From Planctomycetota bacterium (GTDB taxonomy: Bacteria; Planctomycetota; Planctomycetia; Gemmatales; Gemmataceae): 59,985 nucleotides of DNA. The position numbers and the translations under genes are program-made. The notes beneath the pieces are model-generated. The model saw only the letters and a list, made by a program, of their open reading frames with translations. It was not told the DNA's origin and did not search any database. The DNA lies in assembly GCA_016873095.1 (NCBI GenBank), contig VGYC01000019.1, positions 1 through 59,985 on the forward strand. The letters are read 5' to 3'. Of the stretch, positions 18,672 to 27,602 are shown piece by piece. Position 1 is the first letter of the stretch. Every line of letters begins with the position of its first letter.

Positions 18672-21600
18672 GTGCGTTCGTTGCTTGCAATGCTGCTCCT
18701 TCCTGCGTCGTTATGTCTGCTGCGCGGCGACGGTACCGACAAACAGCCCGATCGTGCCGACAAGGACTACAAGGATGAGCTACCGCGCATTCCGCCGAAG
18801 GAGCCCGCCGAGGCGCTCAGGGCATTTCGGACTCGCCCCGGTTTTCGTGTCGAACTGGTGGCAGCCGAGCCGCTGCTCTCAAGCCCGGTGGCCATCGACT
18901 ACGACGAGAACGGGCGCCTGTTTGTCGCCGAATTCACGGAGTACAACCAGTACGCCAACCCGAAGTTCAAGGGTCGCGGTCGAGTGCGCATGCTCGAGGA
19001 CACGGATGGCGACGGCCGATACGACAAGAGCACCATCTACGTGGATAACCTCGACGCACCCGCGGCGGTGGCATGCTACGATGGCGGCATCTTCGTTGCC
19101 GCGGTCCCGGACATCCTTTATTGCAAGGACTCGCACGGCGACGGCAAGGCAGACGTGCGCATCAAGGTCTTCACCGGCTTCGACCGCGACAAGGCCGGCG
19201 AGGGCATGCTGAACTCGTTCCACTGGGGTCTGGACAATCGCTTGCACATTTCCACCAGTATCGCCGGAGGCATGGTGCGCCTCGCCAGCCAGCCAAACGC
19301 GAAGCCTGTCAATGTCCGTAACCAGAATTTTGTCTTCGATCCTCGCCAGGCGCTGCTCCCGTCAGCGGATAACGTCTTTGAGCTGACCAGCGGCGGCCTG
19401 CAGCATGGCATGTCCATGGACGATTGGGGCCGCGTGTTCGCCTGCGGCAACAGCGATCCGGTGCACGTGATGATGTATGATCGCCGTTACCTGGCCCGCA
19501 ACCCATACCTGGTCGCCCCCGCGCCGGCAGTCAACATCCTGCCCACGGGACGGACGACGAAACTGTTTCGCGTCAGCGCCGTCGAGCCGTGGCGGGCCTT
19601 GCGGACCCGGCTGCGCACCAACAAGGTCGTGCCGGGCTCGGACGAGGGCGGTTCGCCGGCGGGGTTCTTCACCGGGGCCACCGGAGTGACCATCTATCGC
19701 GGCGATGCCTGGCCGGCGCAGTATCGCGGCAATGGGTTCGTCGGCGAGGTGTCCGGCAACCTGGTCTTTCGCGCTGAGCTGAAGCCCGACGGCGTCGGCC
19801 TGGTCGCTCGGCGTGCTGACGCCGGCGTCGAGTTTCTCGCCTCCGTGGACAACTGGTTTCGGCCGGTGCAATTCCGCAATGCTCCCGACGGCGCCTTGCA
19901 TGTCATCGACATGTATCGCGAGCTGATCGAGGGGGCCGCGTTTCTACCGCCGCAGATTCTCAAGCACATGGACGTGAGCGCCGGCGTGGATCGCGGACGC
20001 ATCTACCGCATCGTGCATGAGGACCACAAGCGCCGGGCAGCACCGAGACTCGGCAAGGCGGCCACTGCCGAGCTGGTGGCCTTGCTGGAGAATGCCAACG
20101 GCTGGCACCGCGACACGGCGTCGCGGCTGATCTATCAACGCCAGGATGCCGCCGCCGTCGCGCCGCTGCGGAAGCTTGCGGCCGAATCGAAGTCGCCTCT
20201 CGGCCGACTTCATGCTCTGTATGCGCTCGACGGCTTGAAACGACTGGAGGAAACAGTGCTCCTGCGCGCGCTCGACGATGCCGAACCGCGCGTGCGCGAG
20301 CACGCCTTGCGGCTGGCGGAGCGTTTCGCCTCGTCGCCCGCGATACGGGCCAGGCTGGAACAGATGGTCACCGATGCCGATCTGCGCGTGCGCTATCAGC
20401 TGGCGTTCTCGCTGGGCCAGTTTCCGGGCGACTTGCCGACGCGCAACCTCGTGACACTGGCGAAGTCGGACGGCAAGGACGCGTGGTTTCGGCTGGCGAT
20501 CCTGAGTTCGAGCAACGGCCGCGCCGGTAATCTGTTCCGGCTGGTGCTCGCCGACAGGAAACTGCGTGACGAAACACACGGCAAGAGCTTGCTGGAGGCG
20601 CTTGCAGCACAGATCGGCGCGGCGGGCAAGAAGGACGAACTGGCCGCCGTCGTCCAGGGGCTTGACGGCTTGACCGATGCCGAGAAACGCCTGTCACAGG
20701 CGATCGTTCAGGCACTGGTGAGCCGTCCCTCCGCCGCAGTTCGGGAACTGGGCCTGGACCGCTCCGGCAAGGCGGGCGCGATCCTGACCGACCTGATCCG
20801 CGATGCCCGGCGGACGGCCCAGGACGACAAGCAGGAGATCGCGGCTCGCGTGGCCGCCGTTCGCACGCTGGGATTGAGCCGGCTTGCCGACGTGAAAGAG
20901 CTGTTCAGCGAACTATTGCATCTTCGTCAGCCGCAGCCGGTGCAGTCAGCCGTTTTGGAAACCCTGGGTCGATTCGATCCGCGCGAGGTGTCCGGCCTGG
21001 TGCTGGCCGCCTGGCCGGGCTTGAGCCCGGCGTTGCGGGCCACGGCGGCGGAGACACTATTCTCGCAGCCGGCCGGGGTCGCCGCCTTTCTGGATGCTGT
21101 CGAAAGCAAGAAGGTCGGCCGCGGCGATGTCGATCCGGCCCGCTTGCAGCTTCTTCAGTCGCATGCTGATCCGGCGCTGAAGGCGCGGGCGGCGAAGCTG
21201 CTGGCCGCGACCAAGCTCGCACGCCGGCAGGAAGTTGTCGCCGCCTATCAGAAGGCACTGCAGCTCAAGGGCGAAGCGAAGCGTGGCAAAGCGATTTTCG
21301 TCAAGGATTGTTCCGCCTGCCATCGCCTTGAAGGCGTCGGCAACGAAGTCGGCGCCGACCTGTCCGCCATCCGCAACCGCGGCAACGAGGCGATTCTTCT
21401 CAACATCCTCGACCCAAACCGCGAGGTGCTGCCGAAGTTTCTCACCTACGTGCTGGTCACCGATGCCGGCCGCTCCCTCACCGGCTTGATTGCCTCGGAG
21501 ACTGCCAACAGTATCACCATTCGCCGGCCAGACGGCGCCAGTGAAACCGTCCTGCGCGTCAATATCGACGAACTGCGCAGCACCGGACTATCTTTCATGC

Positions 21601-21674
21601 CGGAGGGCCTGGAAAAGCAGATCGACCTGCAAGGCATGGCCGACTTGATGGCATACCTGAACTCGATCCGCTGA
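18672..21674 (+). CDS. PVC-type membrane-bound dehydrogenase with HEAT repeats and haem c site
   Basis: 1000-aa secreted protein of the large planctomycete family that joins a sugar-dehydrogenase-like beta-propeller, HEAT-like repeats and a cytochrome c domain. It has a signal peptide, then the propeller (about 45-450, e.g. 'PVAIDYDENGRLFVAEFTE'), Leu/Ala-rich helical repeats (about 460-850), and a C-terminal domain with a single CSACH haem-binding motif near residue 880. The electron acceptor and substrate are unknown; the haem could pass electrons to the respiratory chain. I favour the GTG at 18672 because AAAGG is 8 nt upstream and the signal peptide then begins cleanly (MRSLLAMLLL); a GTG three codons earlier is also possible. 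Confidence 0.9.
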   Translation: MRSLLAMLLLPASLCLLRGDGTDKQPDRADKDYKDELPRIPPKEPAEALRAFRTRPGFRVELVAAEPLLSSPVAIDYDENGRLFVAEFTEYNQYANPKFKGRGRVRMLEDTDGDGRYDKSTIYVDNLDAPAAVACYDGGIFVAAVPDILYCKDSHGDGKADVRIKVFTGFDRDKAGEGMLNSFHWGLDNRLHISTSIAGGMVRLASQPNAKPVNVRNQNFVFDPRQALLPSADNVFELTSGGLQHGMSMDDWGRVFACGNSDPVHVMMYDRRYLARNPYLVAPAPAVNILPTGRTTKLFRVSAVEPWRALRTRLRTNKVVPGSDEGGSPAGFFTGATGVTIYRGDAWPAQYRGNGFVGEVSGNLVFRAELKPDGVGLVARRADAGVEFLASVDNWFRPVQFRNAPDGALHVIDMYRELIEGAAFLPPQILKHMDVSAGVDRGRIYRIVHEDHKRRAAPRLGKAATAELVALLENANGWHRDTASRLIYQRQDAAAVAPLRKLAAESKSPLGRLHALYALDGLKRLEETVLLRALDDAEPRVREHALRLAERFASSPAIRARLEQMVTDADLRVRYQLAFSLGQFPGDLPTRNLVTLAKSDGKDAWFRLAILSSSNGRAGNLFRLVLADRKLRDETHGKSLLEALAAQIGAAGKKDELAAVVQGLDGLTDAEKRLSQAIVQALVSRPSAAVRELGLDRSGKAGAILTDLIRDARRTAQDDKQEIAARVAAVRTLGLSRLADVKELFSELLHLRQPQPVQSAVLETLGRFDPREVSGLVLAAWPGLSPALRATAAETLFSQPAGVAAFLDAVESKKVGRGDVDPARLQLLQSHADPALKARAAKLLAATKLARRQEVVAAYQKALQLKGEAKRGKAIFVKDCSACHRLEGVGNEVGADLSAIRNRGNEAILLNILDPNREVLPKFLTYVLVTDAGRSLTGLIASETANSITIRRPDGASETVLRVNIDELRSTGLSFMPEGLEKQIDLQGMADLMAYLNSIR

Positions 21675-21713
21675 TTCAGCGTGTGTCTTCAGCATGGGCC
21701 GAAGATCCACGAG

Positions 21714-22160
21714 TCACATGCGCCTGCTTCGCTGGCGTTGCTCGGTCAATTCCTCGAGCCATTTCTTGACGTCTTCCTCGCTGCCGGCGTCCGGGGTCGA
21801 GGCCGCGACCGGGTTCAGCTCGAACTCGTTGTTGCATGCCCCGCATGTGACGCTCGAACCATGCTCTTCAGACCGGCGTTGCACGCGCTGACCGCAGGAC
21901 GGGCAGGCGAACCAGCTCACGCTGGGCTTCGAAGGCTTGGACGACCTGCCACGCTTGCCACCATGAACCAGCAGGATGACGGCCAGAAACCCGATGAAGC
22001 CCACCGTGATGCGAACCACGGTTTCGGTGAAGGTCACAGCGCGCGTATCGAGTTCGTCCGGCTTGCTGAAATGCTCGTGCAGCAGGTACCAGACGGGGAG
22101 CAAAGCCAGCAGAAGAAAGACGAGCCTGGTTGCCAGGCTGAAGCCTTGCCGATCATCCAT
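21714..22160 (-). CDS. Two-TM protein with zinc ribbon
   Basis: 148-aa protein with two hydrophobic segments (about 10-28 and 48-66), a basic linker, and a zinc-ribbon-like pair of CxxC knuckles (CPSCGQR and TCGACN) at about 85-110, followed by an acidic and basic tail. No enzymatic domain is seen, and the ribbon should face the cytoplasm. The ATG at 22160 has GAGG 9 nt upstream; an ATG five codons earlier is possible. It lies between two large secreted-protein genes and converges on the dehydrogenase gene. Its function is unknown. Confidence 0.75.
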   Translation of the reverse strand: MDDRQGFSLATRLVFLLLALLPVWYLLHEHFSKPDELDTRAVTFTETVVRITVGFIGFLAVILLVHGGKRGRSSKPSKPSVSWFACPSCGQRVQRRSEEHGSSVTCGACNNEFELNPVAASTPDAGSEEDVKKWLEELTEQRQRSRRM

Positions 22161-22310
22161 GGTCTGAAACCTCATCGAATGCCCGCAATCTGTCAGAGTA
22201 GATTGTAAGAAACCGGCATCGTGCGGAGAATCGTTGTCTGCTCGAAGTCCGAACCGATCTTGTGGACTATAATCTCAAGAGACTTCCGCTGGAGGCGTCT
22301 GGAGAAAATG

Positions 22311-24674
22311 ATGACCAACCACCACGCGTCCATTCTTGCCGCAGCTGCAATTCTCCTGGCCAGCTCGACCGGGCATGTCACTGCTCAGGAACGGCGTGCC
22401 AACGTCATGACCACCGCCAGGTCCGGCAACTGGTCGGACCCGGCCACGTGGACCAGCAACAAGGTTCCCGGCACCGGCGCACGCGTGCAGATCAAGCCGG
22501 GGCACGTCGTGATCTACGACCGGGACGCCGACACGGTGTTGCGGGCCGTCCACGTGGCCGGTACGCTGCGGTTTGCGCGGGATCGCGACACGCAACTGTG
22601 CGCCGGGCTCATCACCGTGCAGCCGGGAGACCAGTACATCGAGGACGGCTTCGATTGCTCGACCCATGCGTTTCGCCCGGACCCGGAGCTGCCGCGGGCC
22701 ACGCTCGAAGTGGGCACGCCGGACGAGCCGATCCCCGCCAAGCATCGCGCTCTCATTCGACTCTACTACCTTTATGGCATGAATCGCGACTCGTGTCCGG
22801 CCATCGTCTGCTGCGCCGGTCGCATGGACTTTCATGGCGCTGCCATGAACCGCACCTGGGTGCGCCTCGGTGCCACCGCCAAGAAGGGAGATGACACCAT
22901 CACGCTTGCCGAGCCGGTTTCCGGCTGGAAGGCTGGCGACCGCGTCATCGTCACGGCCACGCAGCGCGACGAGAACGGCGGCGGCACGCGCCGGCCCGGC
23001 GTCGCCAATCGCAACGTCTTCACCGAGGAGCGACTGATCAAGTCCATCGACCGCAAGCAGCTTGTCCTCGACGGGCCGTTGACCCACGAGCACAAGGGCG
23101 ACGGCGACTATCGCGGCGAGGTCGCCAACCTGAGCCGAAACGTCATCGTCGAGTCCGCCAACCCCGCCAAGGGACGCGGCCACACGATGTACCATCGCCA
23201 TTCCGCCGGCTCCATCAGCTACTCGGAGTTTCGACATCTCGGCAAGGAAGGCTTGCTCGGCCGTTACAGCATCCACTATCACCTGTGCGGCGACAGCATG
23301 CGCGGCAGCTTCCTCGTCGGTAACTCCGTCTGGGACAGCGGCAATCGCTGGATCACCATCCACGGCACCAATTACCTCGTCGTCCGCGACAACGTCGGCT
23401 ACGGCAGCGTCGGCCACGGCTTCTTCCTCGAGGACGGCACCGAGGTCTACAACGTCCTCGACCGCAACCTCGCCGTGCAATCGTACCGCTCCAAGCCGTT
23501 GCCCAAGCAGGCACTCCCCTTCGATCAGAACGAAGGCTCCGGCTTCTGGTGGACCAATAGCCTCAACACCTTCACCCGCAACGTCGCCTGCGAGAACGAC
23601 CAGTACGGCTATCGCTACGAGGCGACTTCTGGCAGCTCGTTCCGCACCGTCTTCAACATCCGCCAGCCGGACGGCACGCGCAAGGCCGTCGATGTCCGCA
23701 CGCTGCCCTTCATCCGCTTCGACGGCAACGATTGTCACAGCGACGGGCAGTACGGCTTCAACCTTGGCGAAGGAGTGCAGGGCATCGGCCCGGATTTCCA
23801 TCATCCGTTCATTGTCCGCAACATGAAGATCTGGAACCAGCATTACGCCTTCCGCCCCCAGGTGCCGTCGCTTCTGGTCGAGAACATGAAGATCGACCAC
23901 GTCCATTACGGTGTCTATCACCCCAACTACAACCATCACGTGTACCGCAACATGTACATCGGCCATTCCGGCACCGAGCCGTTCAACCGCGGGCACGACG
24001 ACGACAGCATCCAGTTCGGGTCGCTGAGTGTAGATGGCTTGACATTCGAGGCGTGCACGTCCGGCAGCACGCCGCTCATTCAGCTCACAGACGACAACCC
24101 GACCGGCAACGCCGAGTCGCATTTCCGCAACGTGAAGGTGAAGAACTGGACGGTGAACTCGCGCGACAAGGCGATCGTGAACCTCGGCAGCGGCCCGCGG
24201 CCCGATCCGAAGACGGCCCGCAGCGTCCCGGTGTTCATCCACGACTGGTACGGTCCCGGCCGGCACGTCATGGTCGTGAGCACCCGCTCCGGCGAGTTCC
24301 GCGCCAACCAGGGAAAGTTCCAGGCCGACGCCCCGCTGACCGGCGAAGAATCGCGCGCCATGGAAGTCAAGGGCGTGCCGTTCCCGAAGCTGCTCGCCCC
24401 GGTGGACGACCTGCCGCCGGCCACGGTCATCACTTACTTCAAACAGATGGGCCCCGGCAAGCTGCTGATTCGCGGCGAGACCTCCGACAACGGCGAGGTC
24501 AAGAAGGTCCTCGTCAACAATCGTCCCGCCCGCCCGCTGGCGGAGAACTTCGCGCAGTGGGAGATCGTGCTGGAAAACCTCAAGTCGGGCGACATGAGCG
24601 TCGAGGCCCGCGCCGAAGACGCCGCCGGCAACATGGAACTCACCCCGCACCGCGTGGCCGTCACGATTCGCTGA
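22311..24674 (+). CDS. Secreted G8-domain / right-handed beta-helix protein (CEMIP/TMEM2-like)
   Basis: 787-aa exported protein. After a signal peptide (about 1-26, ending HVTAQ) comes a G8-like domain with its hallmark 'GNWSDPATWTSNKVPGTG', then a long beta-helix rich in His, Asn and Gly. The segments 'SIHYHLCGDSM', 'WITIHGTNYLVVRDNVGYG' and 'GHGFFLEDGTE' recall the core of animal CEMIP, TMEM2 and fibrocystin-like proteins. CEMIP and TMEM2 act in hyaluronan breakdown, so a secreted polysaccharide-binding or cleaving role is an inference. A C-terminal Ig-like domain (about 690-787) follows. Of two adjacent ATGs, the second (22311) is better spaced from GGAG. Confidence 0.82.
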   Translation: MTNHHASILAAAAILLASSTGHVTAQERRANVMTTARSGNWSDPATWTSNKVPGTGARVQIKPGHVVIYDRDADTVLRAVHVAGTLRFARDRDTQLCAGLITVQPGDQYIEDGFDCSTHAFRPDPELPRATLEVGTPDEPIPAKHRALIRLYYLYGMNRDSCPAIVCCAGRMDFHGAAMNRTWVRLGATAKKGDDTITLAEPVSGWKAGDRVIVTATQRDENGGGTRRPGVANRNVFTEERLIKSIDRKQLVLDGPLTHEHKGDGDYRGEVANLSRNVIVESANPAKGRGHTMYHRHSAGSISYSEFRHLGKEGLLGRYSIHYHLCGDSMRGSFLVGNSVWDSGNRWITIHGTNYLVVRDNVGYGSVGHGFFLEDGTEVYNVLDRNLAVQSYRSKPLPKQALPFDQNEGSGFWWTNSLNTFTRNVACENDQYGYRYEATSGSSFRTVFNIRQPDGTRKAVDVRTLPFIRFDGNDCHSDGQYGFNLGEGVQGIGPDFHHPFIVRNMKIWNQHYAFRPQVPSLLVENMKIDHVHYGVYHPNYNHHVYRNMYIGHSGTEPFNRGHDDDSIQFGSLSVDGLTFEACTSGSTPLIQLTDDNPTGNAESHFRNVKVKNWTVNSRDKAIVNLGSGPRPDPKTARSVPVFIHDWYGPGRHVMVVSTRSGEFRANQGKFQADAPLTGEESRAMEVKGVPFPKLLAPVDDLPPATVITYFKQMGPGKLLIRGETSDNGEVKKVLVNNRPARPLAENFAQWEIVLENLKSGDMSVEARAEDAAGNMELTPHRVAVTIR

Positions 24675-24697
24675 CCTGATCAGACAGGCGTGAAGCC

Positions 24698-24720
24698 AAG
24701 CTCGCCTGGCGGTTTCGCGC
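24698..24720 (+). repeat. Dispersed intergenic repeat, copy 2
   Basis: Matches the copies at 5103 and 42669 at nearly all of 23 positions and lies just after the G8 protein stop. No inverted partner arm is seen here. Confidence 0.55.
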
Positions 24721-24783
24721 GCAGTTATCCGGCGCGACCAGGAATAAACCAAGCGCCCGCGCCTCCTATAATTGGAGGAACCA

Positions 24784-25224
24784 ATGAATGAATTCCTTGC
24801 CAACGTGATCGTCGCCATCCACCTCGGCTACCTCCTCTTCGTGATCGGCGGCATGCTGGCGATCGTGCTCGGCATGGTGCTGCGCTGGCAGTGGATCCGC
24901 AATCCCTGGTTTCGCTTCACGCACATGGCCATGATCCTCATCGTGGCCTTCGAGGCGGTGATCGGCTTCGAGTGTCCGTTGACCACCTGGGAGCATGCCT
25001 TTCGCGGCGAGAGCTTTGATTCGCAGACCTTCGTGGGCAAATGTCTGCAATGGCTCATGTTTCCGGAGATTCCGGAGCAGTACCTGAACATGATCTACTA
25101 TCTGTTCGCGGCGGCGGTGGTGGCCAGCTTCATCATCGCCCCGCCGCGTTTCCGGCGCAAGTCGCTGGCGGGCTCACGCACCACGGATTGCACTGATAAC
25201 ACGGATTCAAGGAACATTGCCTAA
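24784..25224 (+). CDS. DUF2784 family membrane protein
   Basis: 146-aa protein with about four hydrophobic segments (8-30, 45-63, and two between 95 and 125). The conserved pattern 'CPLTTWEHAFR' and a later 'GYLLF/ MIYYLF' layout match DUF2784. The ATG at 24784 has GGAGG 5 nt upstream. The last 20 residues (from about GSRTTDC) are not part of the family: they are translated from an intergenic-type repeat that also occurs at 25312-25391, so the natural C-terminus was probably replaced by repeat-derived sequence. The function of DUF2784 proteins is unknown. Confidence 0.85.
   Translation: MNEFLANVIVAIHLGYLLFVIGGMLAIVLGMVLRWQWIRNPWFRFTHMAMILIVAFEAVIGFECPLTTWEHAFRGESFDSQTFVGKCLQWLMFPEIPEQYLNMIYYLFAAAVVASFIIAPPRFRRKSLAGSRTTDCTDNTDSRNIA
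25141..25221 (+). repeat. About 80-bp direct repeat, copy 1
   Basis: Covers the last codons of the DUF2784 gene. Over 25157-25221 it aligns to 25327-25391 without gaps, with 6 differences in 65 bases; the upstream part aligns with a one-base indel. The copies are offset by 171 nt. Confidence 0.8.
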
Positions 25225-25235
25225 CGCATCATTGC

Positions 25236-25300
25236 AACCACGAAGGTCACAAAGATCACAAAGAAATCACGGAACGACAATGCCTTTGTCTTTGTGGTTG
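25236..25300. repeat. Imperfect palindrome built from 9-nt units (CACAAAGA type)
   Basis: The left arm 25236-25263 holds successive 9-nt units resembling NCACAAAGA. The right arm 25284-25300 is the partial reverse complement (CTTTGTCTTTGTGGTTG). It lies in the non-coding gap between the DUF2784 and isomerase genes. Confidence 0.6.
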
Positions 25301-25311
25301 ATCAAAATCAA

Positions 25312-25391
25312 CCGCCGCGCTTCTGGGCAAGTCACTGGCGTGCCCACGAACCACGGATTACACTGATAACACGGATCCAAGGAACATTGCC
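25312..25391 (+). repeat. About 80-bp direct repeat, copy 2
   Basis: Second copy of the segment at 25141-25221, including a remnant of the DUF2784 3' coding sequence in an altered frame because of a one-base indel. It lies between the stop of that gene and the start of the isomerase gene. Confidence 0.8.
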
Positions 25392-25435
25392 CGAGTGATT
25401 CTGTTCCATCCGTGCAATCCGTGACATCCGTGGTT
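25349..25435. repeat. Palindrome built from 9-nt units (CACGGAT type)
   Basis: Arms of 28 nt at 25349-25376 and 25408-25435. The reverse complement of the right arm is three 9-nt units ending CACGGAT; the left arm has two such units and one CACTGAT variant. The 31-nt loop and the run of six T after the right arm could let it act as a terminator on the plus strand. Confidence 0.65.
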
Positions 25436-25459
25436 TTTTGAGGCCAGCGGAGTAACGCC

Positions 25460-26464
25460 ATGTCCGATCCAGCCAATCCCCTCACGCGTCGCGGCGTCTT
25501 GCAATCGGCCATCGCCGTCGGCGGCACGGCGGCGCTGGCGGGAGCCGCGGACGGCGCGGCGCAGGATAAGCCCGATGCACGCCGCGCCTCGCCACGCCGC
25601 TACCAGATGAAGAAGTCCATCAACCTCTGGGCGTTCCCCTACCCGGAGCGCATGAACCTGCGCGAGTGCCTGCAGCTCGCCAGGAAAGCCGGCTTCGACG
25701 GCATCGAGCTGAACTACGACCTGGACAACGACCTGTCGCCGCGGGCCACCGCGAAGGACCTGGCCGGCATCCGCAGCATGGCGGAGAAGATCGGCATCGC
25801 CATCAGCGGGTTGTGCTCGTTTCTCTTCTGGCCGTATCCGCTGTCGAGCAACGATGCCAAGAAGCGGGTACGCGGCTTCGAGCTGGCCGGGCAGATGATC
25901 CAGGCGGCCCATGACCTGGGGACTGAAAACCTGCTCGTCGTTCCCGGCGCCGTGTCCATCCCCTGGCGGACCGATCATGAGCCGGTGGCCAACGACGTCT
26001 GCGACCGCCGGGCCCGCGACGCCGTTAGCCGGTTGTTGCCGCGTGCCGAGAAGCTGCGCGTCCATCTCAACATCGAGAACATCTTCTTCAACGGCTACCT
26101 GATGACGCCCGCCGAGATGAACTCCTTCGTGGACAGCTTCAAGAACAAGCACGTCCGCGTCCACTTCGATACCGGCAATATCATGCTCTTCCAGCATCCC
26201 GAACACTGGATCACCCAGCTCGGCACGCGCATCAAGAACACGCACTTCAAGGAGTTCACGACGAAGGGGACCGATCACTCGCTGGAATCCTTCCGCCCCT
26301 TGCTGGACGGCACCACCAACTGGCCAGCGGTCATGGAAGCGCTCGACAAGGTCGGCTACCGCGACTTCCTCACCTTCGAGTATTTCCACCCTTTCCAGCA
26401 CTATCCGGAGGCGCTCGTCTACCAGACGGCCGATGCGTTGGACCGGATGCTGGGACGGAAATAG
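25460..26464 (+). CDS. Tat-exported sugar phosphate isomerase/epimerase-like TIM-barrel protein
   Basis: 334-aa protein of the xylose isomerase-like TIM-barrel superfamily. The N-terminus has a twin-arginine signal (LTRRGVLQSA, Ala-rich up to about residue 35). The barrel shows 'GFDGIELNYDLDND', 'NIENIFFNGY', 'VHFDTGNI' and 'NTHFKEF', which supply the Glu, Asp and His ligands expected for the metal site; a last conserved Glu is in 'LTFEYF'. GGAG lies 7 nt before the ATG. Planctomycetes encode many Tat-exported paralogues, for which substrates are mostly unknown. The 3' end is followed by a 56-nt gap. Confidence 0.88.
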   Translation: MSDPANPLTRRGVLQSAIAVGGTAALAGAADGAAQDKPDARRASPRRYQMKKSINLWAFPYPERMNLRECLQLARKAGFDGIELNYDLDNDLSPRATAKDLAGIRSMAEKIGIAISGLCSFLFWPYPLSSNDAKKRVRGFELAGQMIQAAHDLGTENLLVVPGAVSIPWRTDHEPVANDVCDRRARDAVSRLLPRAEKLRVHLNIENIFFNGYLMTPAEMNSFVDSFKNKHVRVHFDTGNIMLFQHPEHWITQLGTRIKNTHFKEFTTKGTDHSLESFRPLLDGTTNWPAVMEALDKVGYRDFLTFEYFHPFQHYPEALVYQTADALDRMLGRK

Positions 26465-26520
26465 TTCGCAGGCATGGGGCACGGACTCGCACCACTGACA
26501 CATGTCCAAAGGCGATCGTG

Positions 26521-26853
26521 ATGGCCACGTTGGAGCAAGACCGCTGGACGCTGGATAACGCGGAGAGTCGGCACGCCGAGGCTCCCAGTACGTTCCACAT
26601 CCCGAGTCGGGCCGAGCGCAGTGGGTTGCAAGTCGGTCAGATGGTCCAGCTTCTGTTCCTATTCCTCAACACAGATCCGGACGGATCCCCCGTTGTCGAC
26701 TGCGAGAAAATGTGGGTAACGATCCAGGAGGTCCTCGCTGAGCGGTATTGGGGCCAGCTGGAGTCGCTGCCGGCCACGTCGATCGCTCTTGCTCCGCTTG
26801 ACCGTATTGACTTCGGCCCAGAGCACGTTGCGGCGGTATTCGTCCGAGAGTGA
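26521..26853 (+). CDS. DUF2314-like small protein
   Basis: 110-aa soluble protein. A central segment with 'SGLQVGQMVQLLF', then 'EKMWVTI' and a final 'IDFGPEHVAAV', resembles the DUF2314 pattern of a short beta-rich domain in which bacteria measure or protect against an unknown ligand. Some members are annotated as immunity-type proteins, but there is no toxin next to it here. AAAGG lies 8 nt before the ATG at 26521. The family match is from memory of the motif and is moderate. Confidence 0.65.
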   Translation: MATLEQDRWTLDNAESRHAEAPSTFHIPSRAERSGLQVGQMVQLLFLFLNTDPDGSPVVDCEKMWVTIQEVLAERYWGQLESLPATSIALAPLDRIDFGPEHVAAVFVRE

Positions 26854-26906
26854 TTAACCTCATCGGCGCCGGCGGCTTTGTGCGGCCACTTTACTGGGAG
26901 AAATCG

Positions 26907-27602
26907 ATGTTCTCGCGTCTTCTTGCTTGCCTTGCTCTTCTGGCCATTTTCACCCATCGGCTGCCGGCCGACGACGCCGCTCCCATCCGAATCGTCACCC
27001 TGGGTGATTCGATCACGCGCGGCGTGCGCGGCGGCGTGAAAAAGGAGCAGACGTTCGCCGCCATGCTGGAGGCGAGTCTGAAGGCCAAGGGCGTGAAGGT
27101 CGAGGTCGTCAACGTCGGCATCGGCGGGGAGCGGGCCGATCAGGCGCTGGCGCGGCTCGACAAGGTCATCGCCCTCAAGCCGGCGCTGGTCACGATCATG
27201 TACGGCACCAACGATAGCTACGTGGACAAGGGCAAGAAGGCGCCGCGCATCTCGAAGTATGAGTACGCCAAACATCTACGCGACATCGTTGACAAGCTGA
27301 AGGCGGCCGGCATCCAGCCGGTGCTGATGACCGAGCCGCGCTGGGGAGACGGGGCCAGGAACGGCGCCAACGAGGACCCCAATGTCCGCCTGGAGGACTA
27401 CCTGAAGGCGTGTCGGGCCGTCGCAAAGGAAGCCAGAGTCCCACTTGTGGATCATTACCTTCACTGGTCCAGGGCGCGATCCAAGGGGACCGACATCGCC
27501 AAGTGGACCACCGATCTGTGCCATCCCAATGAGGCCGGCCACCGCGAGATCAATCGCATCTTGCTGCCGGTGATTCTCAAGGCGGTGCAGGCAAAGCGTT
27601 AA
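26907..27602 (+). CDS. Secreted SGNH/GDSL hydrolase
   Basis: 231-aa exported esterase/lipase-type hydrolase. A signal peptide spans about 1-21. Block I is GDSIT (33-37, catalytic Ser), block II includes the glycine in GIGG near 71-74, block III is GTND (100-103) and block V is DLCHP with the catalytic Asp and His near 203 and 206. GGGAG lies 6 nt before the ATG. Members deacetylate or de-esterify polysaccharides and lipids; the substrate cannot be told. The upstream small gene ends 53 nt before it. Confidence 0.92.
   Translation: MFSRLLACLALLAIFTHRLPADDAAPIRIVTLGDSITRGVRGGVKKEQTFAAMLEASLKAKGVKVEVVNVGIGGERADQALARLDKVIALKPALVTIMYGTNDSYVDKGKKAPRISKYEYAKHLRDIVDKLKAAGIQPVLMTEPRWGDGARNGANEDPNVRLEDYLKACRAVAKEARVPLVDHYLHWSRARSKGTDIAKWTTDLCHPNEAGHREINRILLPVILKAVQAKR

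Noticed and set aside
22275-24818. A very long minus-strand open frame opposite the G8 protein gene
   Set aside because: GC-rich antisense shadow; its translation is low-complexity Val/Ala/Asp/Arg, while the plus strand encodes a recognisable domain protein.
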